Source: Vespa crabro (Eukaryota; Arthropoda; Insecta; Hymenoptera; Vespidae). From it: a stretch of 64,000 nt of DNA. The position numbers were made by a program, and so were the translations under genes. The notes beneath the pieces are model-generated. The model did not search any database and was not told the origin of the DNA. It saw nothing but the letters and a program-made list of their open reading frames with translations. This document shows, piece after piece, positions 12,777 through 25,341 of the stretch. The DNA is taken from contig NC_060979.1 in the NCBI RefSeq assembly GCF_910589235.1, positions 2,234,987-2,298,986 of the forward strand. Direction: 5' to 3'. Within the stretch, counting starts at the first letter, position 1. Each line of letters begins with the position of its first letter.

Positions 12777-13773
12777 AAATTCCAATGTTTTAGAACTTCG
12801 ATGAATTCTTGGAATTTATTTTCAGTAACAACTTGATCGGTGAAAATTTTCTCGATCCCGAAAAGTAATAATCAAGGTGTTTGAAAAAATGCTAGTTGAT
12901 TGATGAAAAGTCCGAGGAAGTTAGGTTGAATATTTAGATTTGAAGAATATTTGAAGAATATTTGAAGTTTTGTAGATTTTGTCGTGTGCGATGTGATCGT
13001 GTTTATCTTCGTTTAATTCATGTGGCATCCATTTGTCGAGTTTCTTTGACTTTCTTAAGTGTGTCAGGTGGTGAATAACAGTTGAGTTACTTTACATCTA
13101 CCACCTGTCCAAATTGTCGAGCCATTGTATATGAATCAGTTTTAATCAATGTCTTCAATTGATCATTTTCAATGACAGAAAACAATTGACGATCTTCTTC
13201 ATCTTACAAATTTTCATCTTCTATGCTTTCATTTTCATTTTGAAATTTTGTAAACCATTGCTTTACCGTAAATTCATTTACTATATTTTTACCAAATGCA
13301 TGATTGATATTACGAGTTGTTTCCGCAGCTTTATGACCAAGTTTATACTCATATAAGAAAATTAATCGAATTCGTTTTTTGTCCATCTTTGAAATCAATA
13401 CTTTGAAATGAGTACAAATTAATAGTAAAAAAAAAAAAAAAAAGAACAAAAACATATATACCAGTATATAGAGTGACATCTGAACTAAAAAATTATATTA
13501 TATAAAAATAAAAAGAAATATAAGAATTGTTAGCTCTAACCTAAAAACAAAAAAAAAAAAAAAACTCGAAAACCAATATTAATTTCTGATCTTATTAACA
13601 TAAAGAAAAATTTTAATTTATAAAGAATATATAATATATATAATCAAGAATGTTTACATTTTTACCTTTGTATTAATTGTTGGTCCTTCCTTGTATTTAA
13701 TCTGTTCTTTTAATTCTCTTAAAAATTTTGGCTCTTCAGGCCTAATGTATGACACTAACTTTTTTCTAGACAT
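12073..13773 (-). CDS. KIAA1143: KIAA1143 homolog
   Basis: Three exons on the minus strand, in phase: 13666-13773, 12335-12467 and 12073-12245, giving 137 residues. The N terminus (MSRKKLVSYIRPEEPKFL) closely follows the conserved KIAA1143 start, including the RPxEPxFL block. The middle has the acidic stretch, the PLVVVL segment and GDLTAEEAEAY. The C terminus is Lys-rich and ends in a short acidic LSFNDEEDENLG motif, as in the family. Vertebrate members are about 154 residues, so this copy is full length. The molecular function of the family is not established. The first intron is about 1.2 kb and carries a dead mariner copy on the same strand. Confidence in the family assignment is high because both ends and the middle block match. 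Confidence 0.9.
12785..13386 (-). pseudogene. Decayed mariner-family transposase remnant
   Basis: Reading left from 13386, MDKKRIRLIFLYEYKLG and HKAAETTRNIN, then FTVKQWFTKFQ, match the helix-turn-helix N terminus of mariner transposases. Further left, a block resembling RPSVIDDDQL (around 13140-13200) and a KKVKETRQM-like segment near 13050 are out of frame or interrupted by stops. The extreme C-terminal segment (DQVVTENKFQEFIE, about 12790-12835) is also present. The catalytic middle is missing, so there is an internal deletion of most of the catalytic domain as well as stops. It sits inside a KIAA1143 intron. Terminal repeats were not found. Confidence 0.85.
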
Positions 13774-14010
13774 ACTTTATAATATTTGTAAAGATTTGTA
13801 TAATTAAATGTATATTCAGATAGTTAGTAAAGTAACATAACCTCTAACGACACGTAATAAACTAAGTACGATGGACGTTTGGTTAAAGACAATTATAAAG
13901 CATTCTCTAGTAAATGATCTTGTTTCTGATTGGTCGACGCATGAACCAATCATTTCACAGACAGAACAATTTTTTTCTAACCTTTTCAATTAAAATGCAG
14001 GTTAATGCAA

Positions 14011-14074
<64 letters not shown>

Positions 14075-14328
14075 AATAATATATTATATATAAATAATAA
14101 ATTATATATAAATATATATATATATATGTAATTAAATACATACTTTTATACATTATATGAAAAAAAAATTGTTTTTAATATTTTATTACTTTTTAATATT
14201 TTTCTTTCAATTAAAAATGTTGAGAAAAGATAAAATGTCAAATATACAAATGATTTTCTCATTTTTTTTTTCTTAACGTTTATGTATGGGACATTGAATA
14301 AAAATATGCGTATGTCCTTTATTTGACT

Positions 14329-14359
<31 letters not shown>

Positions 14360-14852
14360 TTTATTTATTTATAACGTTTATTCGTTTTGTCCATGGAAGT
14401 GGTTAGCCAATATATTAAATCGTTTGCTATTAATCGGTGCGTCTTTAAAAAATTTATCAAACTTTTATTACCTTCTACGTTGATCAAAAAGACAATTCCA
14501 AGTGCAGTTTCGTATTTTCTTTCTTTCTTTCTTTTTTCTTTCTTTTTTTTTTTTTTTTTTTTTTTTTTTTCATTGTAAAATAACATTACGATCTCGTCTT
14601 TTTAAAAAATGTACATGCAACTATAATACAAACGAGAAAGCATTGTTATCAATTAATTATTCGAGGAGAAATATTTTTCATTGAAATGTACATGACAAAC
14701 ATAGATCACATTAATACGAATTTTATTAAATTCTTCGAGATATAATAAGTTCTAGAAAAAAGGAAATGAATTTACTTAATAAAATGTTCAAAGATATTCT
14801 CGTTAAGTAGAAATAAAAGCTTTAATAAAAAAAAATGATTGATTGGCAAGAA

Positions 14853-14883
<31 letters not shown>

Positions 14884-14976
14884 AGGACCACCACCCCACG
14901 GAAATGGTACAACTGTTCATTTTATATAATATCCCAGCTTATACAGAAATCTAAATTATAAATCTAAATAATAAAT
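13774..14976. other. Spacer between KIAA1143 and the Tamalin-like gene
   Basis: Immediately upstream of the KIAA1143 start is a unique block (13774-13980) with a likely CCAAT element (GATTGGTCGACG near 13928), a reasonable promoter. The rest holds a (TA)n array (about 14018-14066), poly-T runs (14330-14353, 14545-14570) and AT-rich DNA. No gene is seen. Confidence 0.6.
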
Positions 14977-15598
14977 TTACAATCGAGTTACCTCCGAGCT
15001 GTTAATAGCTCTGAGTTTTCCTTCGGAATGACTAGAACGTCGATGTCTAATTTGAGGATGATTACTAGCAACGTAATTGGATTCCTTATGTTTTTCCAAT
15101 TGAACGACAGGTAAAAATCTTGGACTGGGTTCGTCTAAACATTCACAGCTTATACTACCGTCTAATTCATTTTGATAAGGAGGCGGTATTAGAAGACTTT
15201 CAGTAGATTTGGTAGGTTGAAAATGTCGAGTACTGCCAGTGGAATAAGATGTACTGCTACTTGTTCTTCTTTGTACAGTACCAGTGGGTGTTTTAGCACG
15301 ACCATGACCTCCTTTTCCAGGTCGTTCAGCGCTGTGTGTCTTTATTGTAGCTGTATCCAAATAACCGTATCCAAATCCGTATCCACCGAAAGCTTTTGTA
15401 GTTAAATTATCCCATGATTTGGGTTTGGCATATTGAAGGCACGGTGGCGGTCTTTGGTGAACAGTTGGATCCCAGTAAAGTGTATCTGTACTTAGACTAG
15501 TGGAACAAGAAGCTACGCTATCAGCAGTAGTTGATACGTCACTACTGGTAATGGAGTGAAGACTATGACCGGAAGATCTGGAACAATTGTGCGTACCA

Positions 15599-15629
<31 letters not shown>

Positions 15630-15727
15630 GCTGCTGCTGTTGCTGTTGTTGTCCTTGTTGTTGCTGTTGTTGTTCTCGTTGAGTCTGTGCCACATGTTGT
15701 TGTTGTTGTTGTTGTTGCTGCTGCTGC

Positions 15728-15780
<53 letters not shown>

Positions 15781-17437
15781 AAGATGATTTTGTTCGTTTC
15801 TAGCTCGACGTTGTTTCTCACGTCTTCTACGGCTTGGAACACAGTTTGGATCGCAGCAAGGACTGGCCAAATCATATGCGTCTAAACTACCAGTATCCGA
15901 TTGTTCTCGACGACGATTAGCACTTGAGATACAAGCGACGCATAAACTATTCTGTTGAGAATGATGAACCGATATGTCACCGCTTATCGACGAATTCTGT
16001 TGTTGCTGACAAGATTTGTGTGACTTCATTTTCGCTGGTGTACCGCTCATACCATTTGCCTGATGATAACTATGACGTGAAGAAGTGGATGCACCAGATT
16101 CGCTGGGCATCTTTGAAAGAAACTGATGATGATCGCTTCGAGAACGTGGTGGTCCTACTGTTACCAAACAAGCTGCACGTGGTATCAAGCATGGTCGACC
16201 ATCACCAAACTGAAAAAAAAAATATACATATATACTTAATTAATTATACTGTTAGGAAACAATTATATTAAATCATTATAATCACCAAATTGTAAAGCAA
16301 AAGATGTTCCGTAGATGTTGCAGGTCGACAACATTGAATCGTTGACGAATTAAAACTCGACGATGGAGATGGCTGATTAGGATTACTTGTTATAATATTA
16401 CTGGGTGTTCTTTTACGTGCTGGAAGCGAATGTGTCTTCCATCGACCCATCAATATTGAACGTTCTCTCTCGCATAATCTTTCAAGCTCACCTAAGCGTA
16501 ATTGTAGAGCACGTTGTAATTCCAGATAACGCATATGTAATTGTACCTGTGAGATCAAATTTTCGTCTAGTCATTTGTCAAATTTTTATTATTACTCAAA
16601 GGATATATACATCAACATAGATAATTCTTTGTCGTTATAATTCTATATCTTTTTTTTTTTCGTTTTTAAATGACAATTTTAATAAGAATTTTTTTCAATC
16701 ATCCAATAACAAGTAATATCTTAGAATAAGTTATGCGAGAAATAAAATATTTTACGATATAATCGAGAAAGATATACGAAGTTATTTAAAGAAAGAAAGG
16801 AAAAAAAAAAAAAAAAAAAGAAAAAAAATGGACAAAAAAATTATTTGAAAATAATTACCTTTCTCACACAATCCTCAAATGATACGACCATTCTCATTCT
16901 GGTATCACAGTTTTTTATAAAGTTCACAAGGGTAGTATGATCGGCTCGATCCATTTCATGACCATTTATAGAAAGTATAACATCACCTTCTCTCATGCCT
17001 GCTTTAAATGCAGGTCCATCGTATTCTATATAATCGACATAAGTGATCATTTCTATTTCTTGTTCTCTTTTATAATGTATCCCGTAACTCTGTAACAAAC
17101 GTACAAAAGAACAAACAATAAATAACAATAAATAAAATTATTAAAATAATTAATAATACACACACACACACACACACACATATATATGTATATATATATA
17201 TGTTTTTAGAAAAATTAAAAGATCATAAAATTTTTTGAACGTATATATAATTATACCAGCAAAAAGGAAAAAGGAAAAACAAAAATAGGAAAGGAAAAAA
17301 GATATAAAGTGAGAAATGAAGAAGTGTCTTAAAAAAAAAAAAAAAAAAAAAGAAAAAAGAAAGAAAAAAAAAGAAAAATATGTTTATGTCAGATAAAACG
17401 TATTCCTTATATCTTATATCTTTATATGGCGTAGCAA

Positions 17438-17478
<41 letters not shown>

Positions 17479-17681
17479 ATACATAGATGTAAATGTTTTA
17501 CCTGTAACGTGAAACCATACGTGCCATTTTTCTTTTCCACGATAATGGTACGACGTCTTCTATCCTCGTCCACTCTTGATACACGATCCGATTTTGATCG
17601 TTCTAATACAGCCTGCAATATAAATATTCGATATTACTATTAAAATAATTCAAATTATAAATAATATTCACAGTCACATAA

Positions 17682-17719
<38 letters not shown>

Positions 17720-18264
17720 CTCTCTCTCTCTTTCTTTTTCTCTCTCTGTCTCTTTCTCTTTCTCTATTTCAATACAATTTTAATAAATCATAACTTTTTG
17801 TTCCTTTTTTATTTATTTATTTATTTATTCTTTTACTTTATTTTAAATTTTGAATTAAAGTTAAAGAAAAATATTAAATGGAGGAAAACCAAAAAAAAAA
17901 AAGAAAAAAAACAATATAAGGATAAATGGTATCAAGGTGGACTACATATTCATCATGACGATATATGTATATTTTATAACGAGTGCAATGATGCCATTCG
18001 CATTTTATGATTGCAATTTTTTTTCTTCAATTGGAAACCTTCATTTCTTTTTTCTCTTTTTTTCTTCTTTTGTATTTAACAGGATCGAAAGAATGATTAC
18101 TTCGCAATAAAATATTCTTCGTTGAAGGAAATCCATCAACTTGTTTATATATATATATATATATATATATAAAAACGCAAACATAGATGTAGACTGCAAT
18201 TATTAAATAAAATTGAAATTGAAATTGAAATTTTAGATATATTTATATAATAACCGCTTATGAA

Positions 18265-18303
<39 letters not shown>

Positions 18304-18679
18304 CAATTTCATTAATTATAAAAAAATTATAATGTTACTTAAATCAATAAATAAAAATTTATTGATTATATTAACTCGACTTATAATTATGGTTTTGTTT
18401 TACTTTTTTTATTATTAATTATTTATAAAAAAAAAAAAAAAAAAAAAGAAATACAAATTTTATTTATCATCTTTCAAATTGAATCATACCAATGCAATGA
18501 TGTATTGAAAATTAATGACGTGGAATTATTACAAAAAATAAATATAAAAATAATTCTCATATTTTACCATTGATCGTTTACTAAATAAAAAAAAAAAAAA
18601 AAAGAAAAAAAAAGGAAAAGAAAACAAAAAATAAAAAATATTCTATTAATTAATTATTTATACATCTACATTCTACATT

Positions 18680-18728
<49 letters not shown>

Positions 18729-19065
18729 GTTCAAAAATTGTTTGTATAGATTATTAAAAAAAGAAACAAAAAAAAAACAAAAACAAAATAATTCCTACAT
18801 ATATGTATATATAGCAAATTTTTTTCAAGAAGAAAAGAAAGAGAAGAAGAAAAAGAGAAAAGGATCGATTATATGAATAAAACTATTATTAAAAGTGATA
18901 TGCTCTTTAACTTAATCAATGATCTCGAAAATGTCAACGTTCTACTTTAAAGTTACTACATATATAAAAGGTAAACAGGTAAAGAAGCTCACTGACCCTG
19001 AACGACGAGATAAGAATCACGTTTCGCATGTCACTTAGCCGCAAATAAGCGTGAATAATATCATC

Positions 19066-19143
<78 letters not shown>

Positions 19144-19407
19144 GTAATAATAATAATAATAATAATAAAATAATAAGAAGAAAAAATCTCTTAATCATTA
19201 TTATAATCGATGTATATATATATATACATGTATACATACCTAATTCAAGAATTCTAATCAAAAAGAACGATTGCAACAATGTGCAATCTCTATGCAGTAT
19301 TTCAATGCGTTCATCGACTTCATCTCTCCCTTTCTATCTTTCACACTACCCACTCTCTCTCTCTCTCCCTATCTCTTTCTATCTTTCACTCTATCTCCTT
19401 TTCATCT

Positions 19408-19450
<43 letters not shown>

Positions 19451-20162
19451 TGTTAAGCTATCTCTTTGTCTCTCGTTAAGCTATCTCTTTCTCTCTCGTT
19501 AAGCTATCTCTCTCTCTCTCTCTCTCTGTCTATCTCTCTCAGTCTTTCTCGTTAAGCTATTTTTTTCTCTTTCCCTCTTTAGATTATTTCAACCCTCATC
19601 ACTACTACTACTACTACCTACTATCTCACTCATATACACAATCCTGTTCGCACTACATTACCACTAGCAATATTATCTAGCATTACAATATTATGACTAC
19701 TACTATTACTATTATTACTACTACTACTTTATTATTACTATGTTTAATTAATATTGCACATACATACATAAATACATACATACATACGTACATACATTTT
19801 TTTTTTACATTTCCAATTACCATCGATACACTAATACACACACATACTAATACTATAATTTGGTTCTCTTTGTATATACCATTTGCTATGTGTGTATGTG
19901 TCGCGCGCGCGCGCGCGCGACACATACATAATACAAGCAGACACACAGATGGAATCTAGACATACAAACATAAAGTTAAACACAATTTTTCAAATCACAC
20001 ACACACACACACACAAATGCACGTTTCTATTCAAAGAGATATCCTAGCCATAGAAATCATAGAATTACTTAAGAGTGATAAATCAATATTAGAAATTGAG
20101 CGATACGAAACTTTTATGATTAGAACAGATTATTTTCTCTCTTACCCTTCCTCCCTCTCATC

Positions 20163-20204
<42 letters not shown>

Positions 20205-20337
20205 TATTAATAAATAAATACGTATAAATAATTACACATTCTACTACACCACTCCATTCCTCTTCGTCGCTGTTGTCAACGCCGCTACGATGTTGCTGGG
20301 CAGCCGTATCGGAATTTTGAGGTGAACCGTTGTTCAT
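14977..20337 (-). CDS. TAMALIN: Tamalin-type PDZ scaffold protein with polyglutamine tracts
   Basis: Exons 17502-17612, 16859-17089, 16286-16546 and 14977-16209 join in phase 0. A candidate first exon, 20236-20337 (start MNNGSPQNSDTAAQQH), also joins in phase 0 but is less certain. The predicted length is about 645 residues. A PDZ domain spans about residues 55-148: TYGFTLQ is the ligand-binding loop, then AFKAGMREGDVILSINGHEM. A Leu-rich coiled segment follows (MRYLELQRALQLRLGELERL). This order, PDZ then leucine zipper, is that of Tamalin (GRASP) and CYTIP, adaptors that link cytohesin-type ARF exchange factors to receptors. The protein ends in SSEVTRL, a class I PDZ-ligand form also found in scaffold tails. 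The last exon encodes glutamine runs of 28, 6 and 17. The family call is good; the long Gln-rich C terminus is not typical of vertebrate members. Confidence 0.82.
19068..19168. repeat. (AAT)n array
   Basis: About 100 bases of nearly pure AAT in the first intron of the Tamalin-like gene. It produces the long poly-Leu frame on the minus strand, which is not a gene. Confidence 0.92.
19452..19560. repeat. Minisatellite with GTTAAGCTAT core
   Basis: The word GTTAAGCTAT occurs at 19452, 19475, 19498 and 19551, each followed by a TC-rich tail. The first three are exactly 23 bp apart and the fourth is 53 bp further on. It sits in a TC microsatellite inside the Tamalin-like gene intron. Confidence 0.9.
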
Positions 20338-20730
20338 CGCCGTTCGATCTTTAAACTTTATCGAACAAAAGTCTCCTTCCTCTACTTTTTCTTCTTCTTC
20401 TTCCCTTTTCTCTTTTTTCTTTCCCTCGGATATTCTTCTCTTTTCTTTTTTTCTTCTTCTTCCACCCCTCCTATATATTTCTTTGTTGCTCTTCTTTCCT
20501 TCCTCCTCGTCTTCTTCTTCTTATAAACTTATCATCCCCAAAAGCCTTTTTACAAATTCCAAAATGAATTCTTCATTATTGTCGTTCCTATCCTTGCTGT
20601 TGTTATTGTTATTGTTATTATTTATATTATTGTCGTTGCCATCGAACATTTTCACGTTCATCTTTTTTTCTTCATTTTCTTTTTCATTTAAAACACGACA
20701 TTAAAAAAGAACGGATGAGAATGAGAATGC

Positions 20731-20763
<33 letters not shown>

Positions 20764-21270
20764 GGAAGAGGAGGAGGATAAGGAGGACGAGGACGAGGAC
20801 GAGGAGGAGGAGGAGGAGGAGGAGGACAACGACGATGACTATGAAGACGAGGACGACGACGAGGAATCACTACCACCAACTTTGGACGAGGTAAACGCGC
20901 GTTATGCTGGATTATATATGCGGTTTGTACTCTCTGCTTCATCCTACCCTACCGCCCCCACCTACACCCCATAGGCCCCCTCTTCTACCCCTCCTCCCTC
21001 CTCCCCGATCGTCAGCCCACCACCGAACCTCATCCACCAACTTTATACTGCGCCTGCTCGACAATATCGGCCTATCCACCCCCGTTTCGAGTTGGTCTCC
21101 TTCAAGGATGATAAGAGATTGGTGGCGTAGGTGTACCAGGGGTGTGCGGCGGTGTAGAAGAAGGAAAGGGGACGGGAGAGGGGTAGGAGGGAAGGGTTAA
21201 TCGAGGGAGTTAGGGGGATTGAGACGAAGAGAGGGTTGAGAGAGAGCAAGCGCACTATGCTGAGGTTCTT

Positions 21271-21327
<57 letters not shown>

Positions 21328-21348
21328 TTCTCTCTTTACAGGGTTCTA
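20338..21348. promoter_or_regulatory. Upstream region of the Tamalin-like gene
   Basis: Contains GAT and GAG trinucleotide arrays (about 20733-20835) and then a GC-richer unique block (20935-21230), which stands out from the AT-rich surroundings and lies 0.6-0.9 kb upstream of the candidate start codon. It is a plausible promoter or 5' untranslated region. TC-rich repeats close the segment (21270-21336). No coding sequence is supported. Confidence 0.35.
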
Positions 21349-21684
21349 TAGGGTGGGACAAAAGTTTCTACCTAAGGGTTATACAAAAGTGTTACAATGG
21401 TGATTCGAAAAATCAATTGCTCGTACTTTTCGAGACATTATTTTTTCTTTTCTTTTCTTTTTTTTTTTTTGTTAGCTTTCGTAAGCTTTTATTTCTTTCA
21501 CAGATCTTTTTCTTTTTTCTCTTCTTTTTTCTTTCTTTTTTTTTTCTTCTTTTTTTTAATTAAACGAAACCAAATACTAAACTAACTCGATAACACGAGA
21601 CTTTGATTAAAAGCTCGAAAGTAAAGTATTGGAAGAGGGTAATTGATTTTGGTTAATTACTTACGAACTTTTGGCCCACCTTGT
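21349..21684. mobile_element. Short inverted-repeat element (MITE-like), copy 1
   Basis: The left terminus GGGTGGGACAAAAGTTTCTA (21351-21370) pairs with a right terminus whose reverse complement is AGGTGGGCCAAAAGTTCGTA. The element is about 335 bp with no coding capacity and is flanked by TA on the left. Subterminal AAATCAATTGC and its counterpart extend the symmetry. Similar ends recur at 30739-31002 and 43957-44170. Confidence 0.6.
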
Positions 21685-21690
21685 AGATAT

Positions 21691-21726
<36 letters not shown>

Positions 21727-22241
21727 CCTCTATCTCTTAAAGACATGTGTATTCGCATTGGGAGAAAATCATTTCCGTTGAAAGATTTTATGTATTTTCG
21801 CGTCCGGATGGTATTTTTTGAGTGTTTCATTTTTAATTTTAGCTTTGAATATATATATATATATATATGTGTGTGCGTATGCATGTACGTATATATATAT
21901 ATGTATGTACGTATACGTATATGTATATGTAATGTAATGTAACATATGTTCGATACAAAATGTTATTGTTTCTATTATATTTTGAAACATTATAGAATTA
22001 TAGAAGAGATTAGGAATATAATATAAACATCGTTTAAAAATTATTATTTAAATGATTATGACAATGATAATATTTCGTTGAGGATTTATCAAAAATTAAT
22101 TTAATAAAACTTAAACAATTATTATTATATTTCCCCGTCTTCAATATTATTTATATATATAATCATTAATAAATTTTTAATTAAGCTGATTATTAAAGTA
22201 TATTATTTTATCTTACGAAATTAATCAAGAAATATTAATAT

Positions 22242-22295
<54 letters not shown>

Positions 22296-22794
22296 TAAAT
22301 AATATGGATGATATAAAAATTATTATCAAATTTTCAATCCATTTGACAAGCTATATAATATTATCATTATTATTATTATTATTATTATTATCATTATTGT
22401 TATTATTATTATGCATTTATTTATTTATTAAATAATCGATTTAATCTTTCTAAAAATGATATCAGAAGAAGGTATTAATTTAATGAAAATTAATTTAATG
22501 ATATCAGAAGAAGGTATCAATTTAATGAAAATTCCTGGGTAATTATGAAATTTAATGACAGTCTTTGTAATATCCGACAATCATAAATAATTAAGGCTAA
22601 TATACTGTAATGAGCTAATATTTATTATCTTTTAAATACCAAGAAACTTGGTATTGAATAAGTAATGAAATAATTAAAAAAATCAATTTTTTTTTTTTTT
22701 TATTTCTTGTACTATTCTCCAATTTTTTTTAAATCATTGTTACGCGATATTAAATTTTTTTTTTCTCTTAAAATATAAATAAATTATAAATAAA

Positions 22795-22851
<57 letters not shown>

Positions 22852-23813
22852 ATATATAAATATTGTAAAATATTCAATAAATTTGATAATTAATGTATCA
22901 TTATTATTATTTTTTTCTTATAAAATTATTTTAGAAATATTAGGTAAATATAATAGAAATTGATTGATATTATAAATGACATGTAATTATTATTAAATTT
23001 TTAATTAATTCGATTATTAAAATATATTATTTTATTTTATTTAATGAAATTATTTAAAAAATATTATAGAATAATATAAAAAAATATTGTCAAATTTTCG
23101 ATGAATTAAATTATCATTAATAAATATAACATTATGATATATCTTTATTATAATTCAATGAAATTATATTATAAATATATATTAGTAATTAAAAAAATTT
23201 ATAATTATATATATATTTTTTTATTATCATATAATAAATTAAATATTATATATATATATATTATATACTATATACTATATATATGTATATATGTACATTT
23301 GACTTGCCTATACACTCACTATTAAGCTACTTATTCTTCGGTGAATGCACTCGAGTCGACCCCGACGAAAATAACGTGCCACGACATTGCGGATGCACTT
23401 TCCACTTTCTTGATCTAGAGGTCTATTATAAATAAGACAGCAGAGAAATAAAATGAAAAGGGACATTAATACTCTTATATATAAACGGACGTAACAATAA
23501 ATATAAAAATAATTAACATAATCTATTTCTTATAATATTTATTATATTATATATATTATATATATATATATGTTTATATTTATATATATATATATATATA
23601 AATTATTATGAAATATTAATTATAATAATAATAATAAAATATATATATATATACATATATATAATAAAATATAGAGAACAGATTGTTTGAATAGTATAAC
23701 AGCAAAATTAATAATAACTATGTTTAATTATAAGTGATTAATCTGTATATAGATGTATTATATTATATATAAAAAAAATTATTATATATATAAAACATAT
23801 ATATATATAAATT
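21685..23813. other. AT-rich spacer without genes
   Basis: Composed of TC, TA and ATT microsatellites and AT-rich sequence of low complexity. It includes a 42-bp tandem duplication at about 22456-22533, in which the ATGATATCAGAAGAAGGTAT word occurs twice. A slightly richer block at 23320-23440 is not recognisable. No gene is seen. Confidence 0.75.
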
Positions 23814-23885
23814 TTCCGGTACCGGGAATCGAACCCGAGCCTCCTGGGTGAGAGCCAGGTATCCTAACCACTAGACTATACCGGA
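23814..23885 (-). tRNA. tRNA-Glu (anticodon CTC)
   Basis: A 72-base cloverleaf on the minus strand. The acceptor stem TCCGGTA pairs with TACCGGA. The D-arm contains TAGTCTAGTGGTTAGGAT and the anticodon loop is CTCTCAC, with CTC as anticodon. The T-arm contains GGGTTCGATTCCC, and the discriminator base is A. The A-box (TAGTCTAGTGG) and B-box (GGTTCGATTCC) promoters are intact. No intron. It is an isolated gene in AT-rich DNA. Confidence 0.97.
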
Positions 23886-24078
23886 TATATTAACTTTACG
23901 TATTATTTTATTCATATATACGTAATATATTCTCATATATAAGTATAATAATAGTAATAATAATAATATTTAATGTAGTCTTAATAAATTAGAAAAAAAG
24001 AAAAAGAATAAATTCTCAATTTATTCAAATGAAAGGTCATTGTTATTATTTCCTTGTTTTTTTTTTTTTTTTTTTATT

Positions 24079-24671
24079 TTATCCTTTTTTCTTTCCTTTT
24101 TTTTTCTGTTTTACAATATTTTTTGTTTTATTCTTCTCAGCAATCTGGTTGGCCGTTCCTTCGCAGCTCGATAAAATTTCCATTCTTTTTAATCTTGGAA
24201 TCGGAGGAGGCTTTGGTTTGGGTACTGGTACTTGTCTATAAAATAAAAATGAAAAAGGAAAAGTAAATCAAAATAAATGATTAATAAATATAAAGAAGAA
24301 GAAGAAGAAAAAAAAAAAGTAAAACAATTTATTCAAAGTAAGAATAATTTTATTTAAATCTAAATTATAAATTACTTGATGGCCATGTGCAATTCCTGTG
24401 TCATTTTATCTTCTATTACGTTTACCCAAATATTTGACTGCGTCTTTGGTTTTAAACATAATCCTTTGTGCAGGCGACATCTGTAATCATCAAGTTCATC
24501 CTGCGCTTGACATTTCTTTTCCCATGCCTCTTCCCATTTGTGAAACTTTCCTTTAATGCAAGCTTCCTTTTGTTTAGCAGCTTCTGCAGCCTTTTTCTTT
24601 GATGATATCTTTTTTGACTTGCTGTTCCTCTTCTTCTCCTTTTTTTTCTTCTTATCTTGACGTTCAGCCAT
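24079..24671 (-). CDS. Small lysine-rich protein of unknown function
   Basis: Two exons in phase (24376-24671 and 24079-24235) give 150 residues with a clean GT-AG intron of 140 bp. The N-terminal 35 residues are mostly Lys/Ser/Ala. The middle has a Trp-containing charged block (FHKWEEAWEKKCQAQDELDDY) that looks helical, then a conserved-looking CRLHKGLCLKPKTQ segment. The C-terminal exon has a proline run (VPKPKPPPIPRLKR) and a Lys-rich end. An alternative upstream start at 24683 would add four residues. I do not recognise the family. Its position beside the DUF4497-like genes on the same strand suggests, but does not show, a shared expression programme. The splice phase and the non-repetitive middle are the support that it is a real gene. 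Confidence 0.65.
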
Positions 24672-25038
24672 TATTTTGTACAATTTATTATCTGAACAAT
24701 TTTTATGTTATCATTTGCATGATCTCTTATCATTTATTTGATACATCTTCCCCATTTCATTGTAATAAAAATATTTAATTTGTGAAATAATTAATAGGAA
24801 TCATGATTGAAAAAGTTTGATGTTTGGTATGATTAAAAAAAAAAAAAAATGAAAACAGTGAAACAATTCTCAACAATTTCATGTCGATTGATCAAATCTT
24901 TAAGCTAAATTCATACTGGAAAAAAAAAAATATATATATATATATAGTAGAAGAAAATATAAGCTTTGAAGAAGATTCAATAAAGATAATTTCTTCACTC
25001 GCCATAATTTTTTGTTTTGTTTGTTTGTTCTCAAGGAC

Positions 25039-25309
25039 TCAACAACAGGTCTTTCTACAGCTACAAGTTGGTTCTTCTTTAATAACGCATCCACACTTTC
25101 TTACAGGTTTCTCTTTAAATAGTTCATCAAAAGTAGTTTTCTTTGTGCCACAACAAGGAGCACAGGTCTTTTCTTTAACCGATTGAGGCGAACAACATGA
25201 TGGGCAAGTATTTGTTGTGGCAGGTTGTGGACGACCACAAATTGAAACAGGTTTTACTGGTTGAATACATGGTGGATAAAGAGAACAACATTTTGGGTGC
25301 TCTTGTTGA

Positions 25310-25341
<32 letters not shown>

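Noticed and set aside
20330..20942. Long Ser/Leu and acidic/Pro frames
   Set aside because: They follow pyrimidine-rich and GAT/GAG repeats. No splice-consistent gene was found here except the candidate Tamalin exon.
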